From positions 1-21,813 of IMG/VR virus record IMGVR_UViG_3300044635_000484: 21,813 nt of DNA; one strand, written 5' to 3'. The translations under genes were made by a program, and so were the position numbers. The notes below the pieces were generated by a model that did not search any database, had not been told where the DNA came from, and was given only the letters and a program-made list of their open reading frames with translations. Within the stretch, counting starts at the first letter, position 1. The number at the start of each line of letters is the position of its first letter. This stretch comes from a virus. Shown here in pieces: positions 1-6,879 of the stretch.

Positions 1-465
1 GCCGGGTGCCGACTGTTCTGGGTGCAGACCGCCACTGCAGGCGCGACGGCGCAGAACATCGCGGTCAGCTACTCCAACACCACGCCCACCTCGGGCCGCA
101 CGCTGCCGGTCACCGTGGCCATGACCGCCTCGGCCATCACGCCGCACATCAGCCACTCGGGAACGGCGGCGAACAACTACGGGCCGTTCTTGCCGCTGGC
201 AAACGGCGACACGGGCGTGTCCAACGTGGCGTCTGTCACCTTCAGCGCGGCCAACACGGGCACCGGGGCGCTGTGCCTTGCGAAACCCCTGCTGACGCTG
301 CCTCTGACCACGGTGTCCGTCGCTGCCGAGCGCGATCTGCTCAACCAGTTGCCAAGCCTGCCTCGCGTGATGGACGGCGCCTGTCTGACATGGCTTTACT
401 TTGCGGGCGCGGCCACTGCGGCCAGCACCAATTTCTACGGCGCGGCTGAGTTCGGCTGGGGCTGA
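1..465 (+). CDS. Virion-like protein, 3' part only
   Basis: The reading frame is open from the first base of the window (A-G-C-R-L-F-W-V-Q-T...), so the gene begins upstream; the GTG at 22 is probably an internal valine. The visible part of about 154 residues is rich in Ala, Thr, Ser, Gly and Asn with alternating beta-strand-like patterns and no catalytic motif. This composition is typical of phage capsid-surface or tail-associated proteins. Its stop overlaps the start of the next gene as TGATG, so the two are probably translationally coupled. I recognise the general style of protein but not a named family. The structural assignment rests on composition and on its place in the virion gene block. 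Confidence 0.7.
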   Translation, partial: AGCRLFWVQTATAGATAQNIAVSYSNTTPTSGRTLPVTVAMTASAITPHISHSGTAANNYGPFLPLANGDTGVSNVASVTFSAANTGTGALCLAKPLLTLPLTTVSVAAERDLLNQLPSLPRVMDGACLTWLYFAGAATAASTNFYGAAEFGWG

Positions 466-1238
466 TGGCACTCAAGCAAAACACCACGATCCTGGCGCAG
501 TTGCCACTGCGCCTGATCGGTGGCGACCCCGGCACGCTGCGCCCCCTGTGGGGCCGTGGCGACCGGATGAACCAGTCCGTGGGCGAGGGCATCCCGTCCA
601 AGCTGGCGGGCATCCCCAGCGGGCACCTCGCCCCATCGTCGTGGGTGCTACCGTACAAGCCGGGGGCGATGTCGTCGTTCACCAATCTGGTGGTGACGCT
701 CACGCCCGGCACGCTAAACCTTGCCGCGGGGCGCAACATCAGTGGCGACACCACGGTCACGGTGACCGTCAATCCCGCCGCTGGTCAGCTCATCGTCTCG
801 GCGGTCGGCTCCACGTCCATCACGTTCAACCTTGCGGCCAACTTGGCTGGTGCCCTGTCGGCCTCGGGCAGCACGGCCGTCACGTTCACGGTCAACAACG
901 CCACCCTCGGGGCCATCGTTGACGCTGTCGGCGCCACGCTGGTGCAGTTATCGGCCAGCGCCACACCACGCGCCACAGGCAACCTGTCGGGCGACATCAC
1001 ACCATTCACAGAACTCAGTCCGCAGAACTTGGCTGCTGCGGTCTGGGCGCAAGTCATCGACGGAACATACGCCGCCAACGACTTGCTGAAGCTAATTTCT
1101 GCCTCTGCCGCGGGCGAACTGGCAGGCTCGCCTGGCGGGCCGATTTTGATCAAGAGTGTGAATGGCACTACAGTACGGATCACGGCCACAGTAGACGCCA
1201 ACGGCAATCGCACGGGCGTGACCTACGATGTTTCCTAA
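465..1238 (+). CDS. Beta-rich virion structural protein, function unknown
   Basis: This 257-residue protein starts at the ATG of a TGATG overlap with the preceding gene. Residues 1-70 contain a Gly/Pro/Trp-rich segment (LAQLPLRLIGGDPGTLRPLW, then RGDRMNQ). Residues 75-175 are repetitive Thr/Val/Ser-rich beta strands, such as TTVTVTVNP and STAVTFTVNN, resembling an Ig-like or fibre shaft fold. Near residue 180 comes TELSPQNLAAAVWAQVIDG, a motif I associate with phage tail proteins, and the tail ends in a beta hairpin. There is no signal peptide or membrane segment. It is probably a capsid-surface or tail-associated protein; the exact role is unknown. Confidence 0.75.
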   Translation: MALKQNTTILAQLPLRLIGGDPGTLRPLWGRGDRMNQSVGEGIPSKLAGIPSGHLAPSSWVLPYKPGAMSSFTNLVVTLTPGTLNLAAGRNISGDTTVTVTVNPAAGQLIVSAVGSTSITFNLAANLAGALSASGSTAVTFTVNNATLGAIVDAVGATLVQLSASATPRATGNLSGDITPFTELSPQNLAAAVWAQVIDGTYAANDLLKLISASAAGELAGSPGGPILIKSVNGTTVRITATVDANGNRTGVTYDVS

Positions 1239-1368
1239 GACGTACTTCGCTGCAGCGTTCTTCTCGGGGTACTTCTTCCCTCCGGTTGATGGCGGGCCTA
1301 CGCCTCCGGAACCTGCGCTGCAACCGTATGTAGAATTGCGCTCGCTCACTGAACGCGGGGGATTCTGA
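1228..1368 (+). CDS. 46-residue aromatic small protein
   Basis: A short ORF begins at ATG 1228, inside the end of the preceding gene in another frame, and stops at TGA 1366-1368, immediately before the GTG of the next gene. The product starts MFPKTYFAAAFFSGYFFPPV, is rich in Phe, Tyr and Pro, and ends with a charged stretch (VELRSLTERGGF). Peptides of this look (K-T-Y-F, a run of aromatic residues, Y-F-x-P-P) occur in many phage structural clusters, which supports reality despite the length. The 11-base overlap upstream and zero-base gap downstream fit a coupled operon. Function is unknown; a small virion component or assembly peptide is possible. Confidence 0.6.
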   Translation: MFPKTYFAAAFFSGYFFPPVDGGPTPPEPALQPYVELRSLTERGGF

Positions 1369-1674
1369 GTGGCCATCAACCTTAAAGCCATCACATCTTG
1401 CATCGGCTACGAGCAGATTGCGACTCTATCCGCGTCAACCGGGCTTAACGCTCCGACTACGGACGCCAACGGGTTGTCTTGCCGGCCATCGTTTGCGCTG
1501 ATCAGTTGTGAGGGTGCTGCCGTGCGGTGGCGCGATGATGGCAACGCGCCTACAGCGTCGATCGGCATGCCTTTGGCAGCGGGAGTAACCCTGCAGTACG
1601 ACGGCGACATTTCCAGAATTCGCTTCATTCAGCAAAGCGCTGGCGCCAAGCTGAACATCTCCTACTACGCCTGA
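1369..1674 (+). CDS. Small conserved virion-associated protein, copy A
   Basis: This 101-residue protein begins with GTG directly after the previous stop codon. It carries the core AVRWRDDGNAPTASIGMPL, then YDGDISRIRFIQ, and ends LNISYYA. The same core is found in the protein at 1828-2103, so the two are paralogues separated by one tiny ORF. The core (VRWRDDG, P-T-x-x-x-G-M-P, Y-D-G-D, I-R-F-I, SYYA) looks like a small beta-sandwich domain found repeatedly in phage head or tail gene blocks. Copy A has an insertion around residues 26-45 that includes three cysteines counting neighbours (C12, C37, C47). No enzymatic residues are apparent. A decoration or ring-forming role is a guess. Confidence 0.75.
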   Translation: MAINLKAITSCIGYEQIATLSASTGLNAPTTDANGLSCRPSFALISCEGAAVRWRDDGNAPTASIGMPLAAGVTLQYDGDISRIRFIQQSAGAKLNISYYA

Positions 1675-1678
1675 CGCC

Positions 1679-1801
1679 ATGTACGTCTACAACGATGTGC
1701 CAGACGAATTGTCGTGGCCGTTGCACAAGCGGATCACCCGCAAAATCGCTGGACTGTGGGCACGTTTTGTGGCACAAGTCAAGTCTTTGCGGGCGTCTTG
1801 A
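1679..1801 (+). CDS. 40-residue basic small protein, tentative
   Basis: An ATG at 1679 opens a 40-codon frame ending at TGA 1799-1801. The product starts MYVYNDVPDELSWPLHKRI and ends in a basic amphipathic stretch (TRKIAGLWARFVAQVKSLRA). It fills the space between the two paralogous proteins and leaves only 26 bases before the next gene, whose SD-like TGAGG lies in that gap. No convincing ribosome-binding site precedes this ORF, so initiation by coupling from the gene ending at 1674 would be needed. No family is recognised. The evidence is packing and a plausible protein composition only. Confidence 0.45.
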   Translation: MYVYNDVPDELSWPLHKRITRKIAGLWARFVAQVKSLRAS

Positions 1802-1827
1802 CCAAACCAAACTTTTGAGGTTGACTC

Positions 1828-2103
1828 ATGGGACTGAAATCTACAACCGTTTGCTTGGGCTACCAGCAGATCACTTCGCTGTCTGCCGCAGCCGCGTTGA
1901 CAGTGCCCGATGGGGCTACCTTGGCCGTCATCACGCCGGAATCGCAGGCTGTGCGGTGGCGTGACGATGGTGTCAACCCGACCAGTGCGGTTGGCATGCC
2001 CGTATCGATTGCCACGGTGTTGAGCTACGATGGCGACTTGAAGCGCATTCGGTTCATTGAACAGGCCGCCAGCGCCAGGCTGAATGTGAGCTACTACGCA
2101 TGA
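1828..2103 (+). CDS. Small conserved virion-associated protein, copy B
   Basis: This 91-residue paralogue of the protein at 1369-1674 has the same order of motifs: C-L-G-Y-Q-Q-I-T-S-L near the start, QAVRWRDDGVNPTSAVGMPV in the middle, then YDGDLKRIRFIEQAAS and LNVSYYA at the end. A TTTTGAGG sequence 8-15 bases upstream supports the ATG at 1828. The stop overlaps the next start as ATGA, so translation is probably coupled. It lacks the cysteine-containing insertion of copy A. The family's role is unknown to me; repeated copies in a virion block suggest a surface or decoration protein. Confidence 0.78.
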   Translation: MGLKSTTVCLGYQQITSLSAAAALTVPDGATLAVITPESQAVRWRDDGVNPTSAVGMPVSIATVLSYDGDLKRIRFIEQAASARLNVSYYA

Positions 2104-2366
2104 TCACCGTCCGCAACTCACCGGTATACGTCAACCGAGTCCGTCAGGATTGGACGGCCAACGGTGGGGTGTATGGCGATGGCGGCATCTCTGCGGTGGT
2201 GCCGGCAAACGATCCGTTTGCGCAGCTTGGCCCGACTCTTGACCTGGTGTTTGCGGGTGTCCCGACAAACCTGCTTGCGACCGCTACGGTCGATGATTAC
2301 TCGTTAAGCCTTGGCTTCACGACTGAAACCTATCAAACTGCGGTTCAGTACGCTGTTTGGGAGTAA
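2100..2366 (+). CDS. Small virion-block protein, function unknown
   Basis: The 88-residue product starts at the ATG of an ATGA overlap with the upstream paralogue. It begins MITVRNSPVYVNRVRQDW, has a Gly-rich middle (GGVYGDGGIS), and ends in alternating strands (YSLSLGFTTETYQTAVQYAV). It has no cysteines, signal peptide or membrane segment. The next gene follows after three bases, with GGGAG at 2359-2363 acting as its ribosome-binding site inside this gene's last codons. It lies between the small beta proteins and the fibre-like gene and is probably structural, but I do not recognise a named family. Confidence 0.68.
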   Translation: MITVRNSPVYVNRVRQDWTANGGVYGDGGISAVVPANDPFAQLGPTLDLVFAGVPTNLLATATVDDYSLSLGFTTETYQTAVQYAVWE

Positions 2367-2369
2367 CAC

Positions 2370-3539
2370 ATGGCACTCGTATCCAAAGCCTTCGGCGACA
2401 TCATCACCTTCACCCGTGCGTCCAGCGCCACGTTCACGGGCAGCAACGGCCTCATTCAGAGCGCCACGACCAACACGCCTCGGTTTGACTACGACCCTGT
2501 AACTCTCGCAGCCAAGGGGCTGCTGATTGAGGAGCAGCGGACGAATTTGCTTCTTTATAGCAGCGACTTTGGAAACGCAGTGTGGACGAAGGCCAATATA
2601 ACGGTCACGCCAAATTCAACCACGGCTCCTGATGGAACTACATCCGCAACTACGTTTGCCGCAACAACTACAGCATCAGCGATTTCCTATCAGGACGCGA
2701 TTGCAACTAGCACAACGCTTGTTTACACCATCTACGTAAAACAAAACACGGGTCCTACAGACGCGAATACGTTTGCGGTTTACAACAACACAACAGTAAC
2801 AAATCTGTCAATTTTAACGGTTAACTATTCAACTGGAGTTGTTACACACAGCCTTGGAAGCGGGGCAACAACGACGAACGTCGGCAATGGTTGGTGGAGG
2901 CTTTCTGTGCCAATTTCTAGCGGGGTCACAGTAGGAAACTCCGTCCGCATATACCCATGCTTTATTGGTAACGCAGAAACAGCCGGTGAATCGGCTTTTA
3001 TCTGGGGCGCTCAACTAGAAGCCGGAGCCTTCGCCACCTCCTACATCCCCACGGTAGCGAGTCAGGTGACGCGCAGTGCTGATGTGGCTTCAGTGAATAC
3101 GCTGAGCCCTTGGTACAACGCGACTGAGGGGACGTTGTATGTAGAGGCAACCCCTTATGGTGTTTTACCCGACACAAGAATAGCAACGCTCGATGACGGA
3201 ACAAGTTTAAACCGTCACCTGATTTGGGGGACACTTAGCAGTTCTTCAACTCGATACGAAGTAATCACAGGTGGCGTTACACAGGTAGGATTAACTGTTA
3301 ACGGAACATTTGTTGCAAATACCACTACCAAAGCCGCGGCAGCGTACAAAGTCAATGATTTTGCATTCAGCGTGAATGGAGGCGCAGCGTTAACTGACAC
3401 TGTTGGAACTCTCCCATCAGTTACTGCACTGCGTATTGGTGGAAGTGCAGGCGCACCGCTTTTTAATGGATCCATCCGCCGCATCACCTACTACCCGCGC
3501 CGACTCAGCAACGCTGAACTCCAAGCCATCACCGCCTGA
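2370..3539 (+). CDS. Fibre/spike-type surface protein with lectin-like domains
   Basis: The 389-residue protein opens with a motif common in phage head-spike or fibre proteins: FTRASSATF near residue 14, a N-G-L-I, then PRFDYDP and KGLLIEEQRTNLLL by residue 62. Residues 63-225 (starting SSDFGNAVWTK, ending WGAQLEAGAFATSYIPT) form a carbohydrate-binding-like beta sandwich seen in many environmental phage fibres. Residues 235-389 look like a concanavalin A/LamG-type domain ending RITYYPRRLSNAELQAITA. The likely role is binding of surface glycans. The gene is clearly less GC-rich than the capsid genes (23 of 60 G+C in 2761-2820, hand count), suggesting separate acquisition. Domain family names are from memory; the surface role is inferred. 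Confidence 0.8.
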   Translation: MALVSKAFGDIITFTRASSATFTGSNGLIQSATTNTPRFDYDPVTLAAKGLLIEEQRTNLLLYSSDFGNAVWTKANITVTPNSTTAPDGTTSATTFAATTTASAISYQDAIATSTTLVYTIYVKQNTGPTDANTFAVYNNTTVTNLSILTVNYSTGVVTHSLGSGATTTNVGNGWWRLSVPISSGVTVGNSVRIYPCFIGNAETAGESAFIWGAQLEAGAFATSYIPTVASQVTRSADVASVNTLSPWYNATEGTLYVEATPYGVLPDTRIATLDDGTSLNRHLIWGTLSSSSTRYEVITGGVTQVGLTVNGTFVANTTTKAAAAYKVNDFAFSVNGGAALTDTVGTLPSVTALRIGGSAGAPLFNGSIRRITYYPRRLSNAELQAITA

Positions 3540-3550
3540 TAGGAGCCGCC

Positions 3551-3838
3551 ATGTTCAATGACTACATGCTTGTTTTCGCTGATGAGGCGGAAGCCATCAC
3601 CGCTCTGTACGACTCAGCCACGGACGACGAAGGCAACGTGACGCTGACGCCCAAGTTCACTGCGGTGGACATGATCGGCACGATCTACGAGCCTGCGCCT
3701 GATCCGTTGCCCAAGAAATACGTCCCCGTGCCGTACCCGGGCTACTATGCCAACGTGCGCAACATCGGCGCAGCGCCTGAGCTGGACACGCATGTGGTAT
3801 CTCCTTCCCCCACAGTTCCCCTTCGCGTGTGGGCCTGA
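3551..3838 (+). CDS. Small acidic protein, function unknown
   Basis: This 95-residue protein is preceded by TAGGAG at 3540-3545, a good ribosome-binding site eight bases or less from the ATG at 3551. It is acidic in its first half (FADEAEAITALYDSATDDEG), then has a Pro/Tyr-rich stretch (PLPKKYVPVPYPGYYANVRN) and ends VPLRVWA. Short proteins with this layout often follow fibre-like genes in phages, and could be chaperones or accessory subunits, but that is inference. The next gene is separated by the only real intergenic region of the block, 3839-3901. Confidence 0.72.
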   Translation: MFNDYMLVFADEAEAITALYDSATDDEGNVTLTPKFTAVDMIGTIYEPAPDPLPKKYVPVPYPGYYANVRNIGAAPELDTHVVSPSPTVPLRVWA

Positions 3839-3840
3839 TT

Positions 3841-3897
3841 CTGGTGTAATATGCACCGCAACCGTACTGGTAAGGTTTACCAGGGCTCAATTTGAGC
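3841..3897 (+). promoter_or_regulatory. Twin palindromes and -10-like box before the scaffold gene
   Basis: The 63 bases between the small gene and the scaffold gene hold a TAATAT (3847-3852) resembling a sigma-70 -10 box, a perfect 7-bp palindrome CTGGTAA-GGT-TTACCAG (3867-3883), and a perfect 6-bp palindrome GCTCAA-T-TTGAGC (3885-3897) that ends just before the ATG at 3902. No good -35 box is seen at 16-18 bases from TAATAT, so a promoter is only possible. The second palindrome overlaps the only SD-like GAG (3894-3896), so it could limit translation of the scaffold. Operator, promoter or mRNA-structure roles cannot be told apart from sequence alone. Confidence 0.35.
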
Positions 3898-3901
3898 ATC
3901 C

Positions 3902-4702
3902 ATGACTGAACAAGTCCAAGAAGCCTTAGCGGAAGTTGACTCCGCGCCAGCAGCCGAGGTGACGGCCACCCCGGAAAATGCACAGACGCCGGAAGTCGCT
4001 GAACAAAGCAACGAGCAGCAAGAGGAAAAGAAGTTTTCTCAGGCTGAGATCGATGCAATGATCAGCAAGCGCCTCGCAAGAGAGCAGCGAAAGTGGGAAC
4101 GAGAGCAAGCGGCTAGGTTGGCAGAAACGCAAACCCGGCAGTCTGCGCCAAAAGATGTTCCGCCAGTTGATCAGTTTGAGTCCCCTGAAGCCTACGCGGA
4201 AGCGCTGGCTGTCAAGAAGGCCGAAGAACTGATTGCCTTGCGAGAGCAGCAAAAGGCACAGGCAGCGATTGCTGACGCCTACCACGACAGAGAAGAAGAG
4301 GCCCGGAACAAATACGACGACTTTGAACAAGTCGCTTACAACCCGAGCGTCCGAATCACTGACGTGATGGCTGAGACGATTCGCGCTTCTGATGTTGGCC
4401 CTGATGTAGCCTACTACCTCGGTGCTAACCCCAAAGAAGCGGACCGTATCTCGCGCTTGTCGCCGTTCATGCAGGCAAAAGAAATTGGGAAGATCGAGGT
4501 CAGACTGACCGACAATCCGCCCGTCAAACGAACCACATCTGCGCCAGCACCAATCACGCCTGTAACGGCCCGTGGCAGCAACAACAACCCGTCATTTGAC
4601 ACGACTGACCCGCGTTCCATCAAGAACATGAGTACGTCGGAGTGGATTGAAGCTGAACGTGCCCGGCAGATGCGTAAGTTGCAGGCTCAGGCTTCTCGCT
4701 AA
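3902..4702 (+). CDS. Capsid scaffolding protein
   Basis: The 266-residue product lies directly upstream of the coat gene, as scaffolds do in P22-like phages. Residues 1-45 are acidic and disordered-looking. Residues 45-140 are strongly helical and charged (FSQAEIDAMISKRLAREQRK and following), with coiled-coil character. Residues 145-205 form further helices, a Pro/Thr/Asn-rich linker covers about 205-240, and the end is a basic helix (EWIEAERARQMRKLQAQASR) like the coat-binding ends of scaffolds. P22 gp8 is 303 residues, so the length is comparable. It should assemble inside the procapsid and leave before or during packaging. The start is the first ATG after the palindromes, with a weak SD. 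Confidence 0.85.
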   Translation: MTEQVQEALAEVDSAPAAEVTATPENAQTPEVAEQSNEQQEEKKFSQAEIDAMISKRLAREQRKWEREQAARLAETQTRQSAPKDVPPVDQFESPEAYAEALAVKKAEELIALREQQKAQAAIADAYHDREEEARNKYDDFEQVAYNPSVRITDVMAETIRASDVGPDVAYYLGANPKEADRISRLSPFMQAKEIGKIEVRLTDNPPVKRTTSAPAPITPVTARGSNNNPSFDTTDPRSIKNMSTSEWIEAERARQMRKLQAQASR

Positions 4703-4721
4703 GATTTGAAAGGACTCAATC

Positions 4722-5930
4722 GTGGCCAACAGTATTCTGACCATTGACATGATCACCAGGAAAGCCCTGGAGATCCTGGAAAACAACCTGGTGCTGACGC
4801 GCAATGTCAACCGCCAGTACGACGACAGCTTTGCTGTCGAAGGGGCCAAAATCGGCTCTACGCTGCGCATCCGCCTGCCGGACCGCGCTCTGGTGACTGA
4901 CGGTGCCGCTCTGCAAGTGCAGGACGACAACGAGCAGTTCACGACCCTGACCGTCGCCTCGCAGAAGCACATCGGCGTGAACTTCACGTCCGCCGAACTG
5001 ACGATGCAGTTGGACGACTTCGCTGATCGTGTGCTGAAGCCTCGTATCAGCCAGTTGGCCGCCAGCATCGACGCCGACGTCGCCAACGCTTTCCGCACCA
5101 TCGGCAACTCCGTCGGCACGCCCGGCACCACGCCGGCCACCTCGCTGGTTCTGCTGCAAGCTCAGCAGAAGCTCAACGAAAACGCCGCTGTGATGTCGCC
5201 GCGCTACGCCACCGTGAACCCGGCTGCCAACGCCGGTCTGGTGGAAGGCATGAAGGGTCTGTTCAATCCGACGGACACCATCAGCAAGCAGTTCCGCAAC
5301 GGCATGATGGGCACGGGCGTGCTGGGCTTCGAAGAAGTCAACATGTCTCAGTCGATCAAGCAGTTCACTACCGGCTCGCGTACCGCTACCGGTGGCACGA
5401 CCTCCGCGGCGGTCACGGCTGAAGGCGCAACCACCATCGCAATCACCGGCGCTGGCGCGTCTGCTGTGGTCAAGGCCGGCGACGTGTTCACCGTGGCTGA
5501 CTGCTTCGCTGTGAACCCGCAGACCCGTGAGTCCACCGGCTCGCTGTTCCAGTTCGTGGCTCTGGCTGACGTCACCCTGAGCGGCGCTGGCGCTGGCAAC
5601 ATCACCGTGGCCCCGATGTACTCGGCCAACAGCGCACTGGCTACGGTCAACGCGCTGCCGGGCAACAGCAAGGCTGTGGTGTTTGTGGGCGCCGCATCTA
5701 CGGCATACCCGCAAAACCTGGTCTACCACAAGGACGCCATCACGTTCGCCACCGCTGACCTGCTCCTGCCCCAAGGCGTGGACATGGCCAGCCGTGCCGT
5801 TCACAATGGCATCAGCCTGCGCGTCGTGCGTCAGTACGACATCAACAACGACCGCATGCCCTGCCGGATCGACGTGCTGTACGGCTACAGCACCATTCGT
5901 CCGCAGATGGCCTGCCGTCTCTGGGGCTGA
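4722..5930 (+). CDS. Major capsid (coat) protein, P22 gp5 type
   Basis: The 402-residue protein begins with GTG at 4722, preceded by GAAAGGA. It has the HK97-fold layout of the P22 coat family: an N-terminal arm (TIDMITRKALEILENNLV), a segment GAKIGSTLRIRLPDR near residues 41-55, and an E-loop-like stretch with TLTVASQKHIGVNFTS. The central helix region includes QLAASIDADVANAF at about 111-124. An inserted domain spans about 221-314, rich in Thr/Ala/Gly with FTVADCFAVNP, at the place where P22 gp5 carries its I-domain. The C-terminus (ISLRVVRQYDIN...) returns to the core fold. P22 gp5 is 430 residues. It forms the icosahedral shell with the scaffold encoded just upstream. Confidence 0.9.
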   Translation: MANSILTIDMITRKALEILENNLVLTRNVNRQYDDSFAVEGAKIGSTLRIRLPDRALVTDGAALQVQDDNEQFTTLTVASQKHIGVNFTSAELTMQLDDFADRVLKPRISQLAASIDADVANAFRTIGNSVGTPGTTPATSLVLLQAQQKLNENAAVMSPRYATVNPAANAGLVEGMKGLFNPTDTISKQFRNGMMGTGVLGFEEVNMSQSIKQFTTGSRTATGGTTSAAVTAEGATTIAITGAGASAVVKAGDVFTVADCFAVNPQTRESTGSLFQFVALADVTLSGAGAGNITVAPMYSANSALATVNALPGNSKAVVFVGAASTAYPQNLVYHKDAITFATADLLLPQGVDMASRAVHNGISLRVVRQYDINNDRMPCRIDVLYGYSTIRPQMACRLWG

Positions 5931-5936
5931 TGAGAA

Positions 5937-5954
5937 TGGGGGCTACGGCCCCCA
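5937..5954 (+). terminator. Hairpin 1 after the coat gene
   Basis: A perfect 7-bp stem TGGGGGC / GCCCCCA encloses the stable tetraloop TACG, a UNCG-class loop. It starts seven bases after the coat stop codon. The downstream sequence is AGTCTTACAA, not a run of T, so it is a weak intrinsic terminator at best. It may partly attenuate transcription or protect the coat mRNA's 3' end. Near-identical stems follow the next two genes. Confidence 0.6.
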
Positions 5955-5988
5955 GTCTTACAACTGAACACTGAAAGGAAACTCAATC

Positions 5989-6405
5989 ATGGCTCTCCCT
6001 AATGGCGCTGGCGGTTACCAAGTCGGTGACGGTAACGTTAACGATCCCATCATCGACCTGACTGCTGATCCGGTATCGGTCACTGCTACTGCAACCCTGA
6101 CCCCGGCGCAAGTGCTGAACGGTCTGATCTTGGCCAACAACGGTGTCACCGCTGCTGCCCAGACCTACACGCTGCCCACCGTGGCGGATCTGGAAAACGT
6201 GCTGATCAATTCTGACCGGATCGGCACCACGTTTACGTTCCGCGTGGTCAACCTCGGCACGTCTTCTGGCACCGCAATCATCGCTGCGGGCACCGGCTGG
6301 ACTGTCTCTGGTTCGCTGACCATGACGATCCCCGTCACGACCGGCGCAAGCATGGTTGCTCGCAAGAGCGCCGCGGGTGCTTGGACGCTGTACCGCGTGG
6401 CCTAA
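5989..6405 (+). CDS. Decoration-like virion protein 1
   Basis: The 138-residue protein follows the coat gene and is preceded by GAAAGGA, the same ribosome-binding sequence as the coat gene. It starts MALPNGAGGYQVGDGN and then consists of alternating Thr/Val/Ala-rich strands (ADPVSVTATATLTPAQVL, TFTFRVVNLGTSSGTAIIAA, LTMTIPVTTGA), ending with WTLYRVA. No cysteines or catalytic residues are seen. Small abundant beta proteins encoded immediately after the coat gene commonly decorate capsids, and the strong SD and flanking hairpins fit high expression. The decoration role is inferred from position and fold type. Confidence 0.75.
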   Translation: MALPNGAGGYQVGDGNVNDPIIDLTADPVSVTATATLTPAQVLNGLILANNGVTAAAQTYTLPTVADLENVLINSDRIGTTFTFRVVNLGTSSGTAIIAAGTGWTVSGSLTMTIPVTTGASMVARKSAAGAWTLYRVA

Positions 6406-6410
6406 TGAAC

Positions 6411-6430
6411 AAGGGGGCTTCGGCCCCCGT
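6411..6430 (+). terminator. Hairpin 2 after decoration-like gene 1
   Basis: GGGGGC (6413-6418), loop TTCG (6419-6422) and GCCCCC (6423-6428) form a stem with the exceptionally stable UUCG tetraloop. It begins seven bases after the stop codon of the upstream gene and is followed by GTTCTCG, without a true U-run. The stem matches the other two hairpins. It is followed by GAAAGGA and the next start codon at 6448. Confidence 0.62.
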
Positions 6431-6447
6431 TCTCGAAAGGAACCATC

Positions 6448-6849
6448 ATGCCTAACACCAAGGCTACTGGTGTCGCGTACAGCGACCCCGAATTCACCAC
6501 CTGCTACGCGACCGAAGAACTTGGTTACGCTGCTGCAGCGCAAGGCGTTGTGACGCAGGCCACCAGCAAAAGCACCGCGGTCACGCTCAACAAATCTGCG
6601 GGGCAGATTACACTGAACAACGCAACATTGAACGCTGCAACCAACGTGACGTTTACGCTGAACAACAGCCTTATTGGTGTTAATGATGTGACAATCATTA
6701 ACGTCGCATCCGGTGCTACGGCTGGTGCGTACAATTGCTGGATTTCCAGCAAGAGTACAGGTTCTTGCACCATCACGGTGCGAAACATCAGCGCTGGCAA
6801 TTTGTCAGAAGCGATTGTTCTAAACTTTGCAATCATCCACTGCCTGTAA
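6448..6849 (+). CDS. Decoration-like virion protein 2
   Basis: This 133-residue protein starts at the ATG after CGAAAGGAACCATC. A short N-terminal segment (YSDPEFTTCYATEELGY) leads into a beta domain with VVTQATSKSTAVTLNKSAGQ, TFTLNNSLIGVNDVTIINV and CTITVRNISAGNLSEAIVLN. I recognise this motif series (T-S-K-S-T-x-V-T-L-N, then F-T-L-x-N-S-L-I, and an S-E-A-x-V-L ending) from phage virion blocks, but without an established function. It is somewhat less GC-rich than the coat gene. Position between two hairpins and next to the coat suggests an abundant capsid-surface protein. Confidence 0.78.
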   Translation: MPNTKATGVAYSDPEFTTCYATEELGYAAAAQGVVTQATSKSTAVTLNKSAGQITLNNATLNAATNVTFTLNNSLIGVNDVTIINVASGATAGAYNCWISSKSTGSCTITVRNISAGNLSEAIVLNFAIIHCL

Positions 6850-6852
6850 TCA

Positions 6853-6875
6853 ACGGGGGCTTCGGCCCCCGTTTT
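6853..6875 (+). terminator. Hairpin 3, best terminator candidate of the three
   Basis: ACGGGGGC (6853-6860), loop TTCG and GCCCCCGT (6865-6872) make a perfect 8-bp stem followed by TTTT-C-C-C. This is the only one of the three repeated hairpins with a short T-run, so it is the likeliest to terminate some transcripts after the coat/decoration cassette. The next start codon lies at 6880, only eight bases after the stem, so the stem also occupies the place where a ribosome-binding site would be. Confidence 0.68.
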
Positions 6876-6879
6876 CCCT

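Noticed and set aside
401-922. Alternative plus-strand frame over the first two genes
   Set aside because: It crosses a natural gene boundary, and its Arg/Pro/His-rich product looks like an out-of-frame reading.
4716-5804. Long antisense ORF (362 codons) opposite the coat gene
   Set aside because: It is rich in Arg, His, Gly and Gln with no domain pattern, and mirrors the GC-rich codon periodicity of a clearly recognised coat protein.
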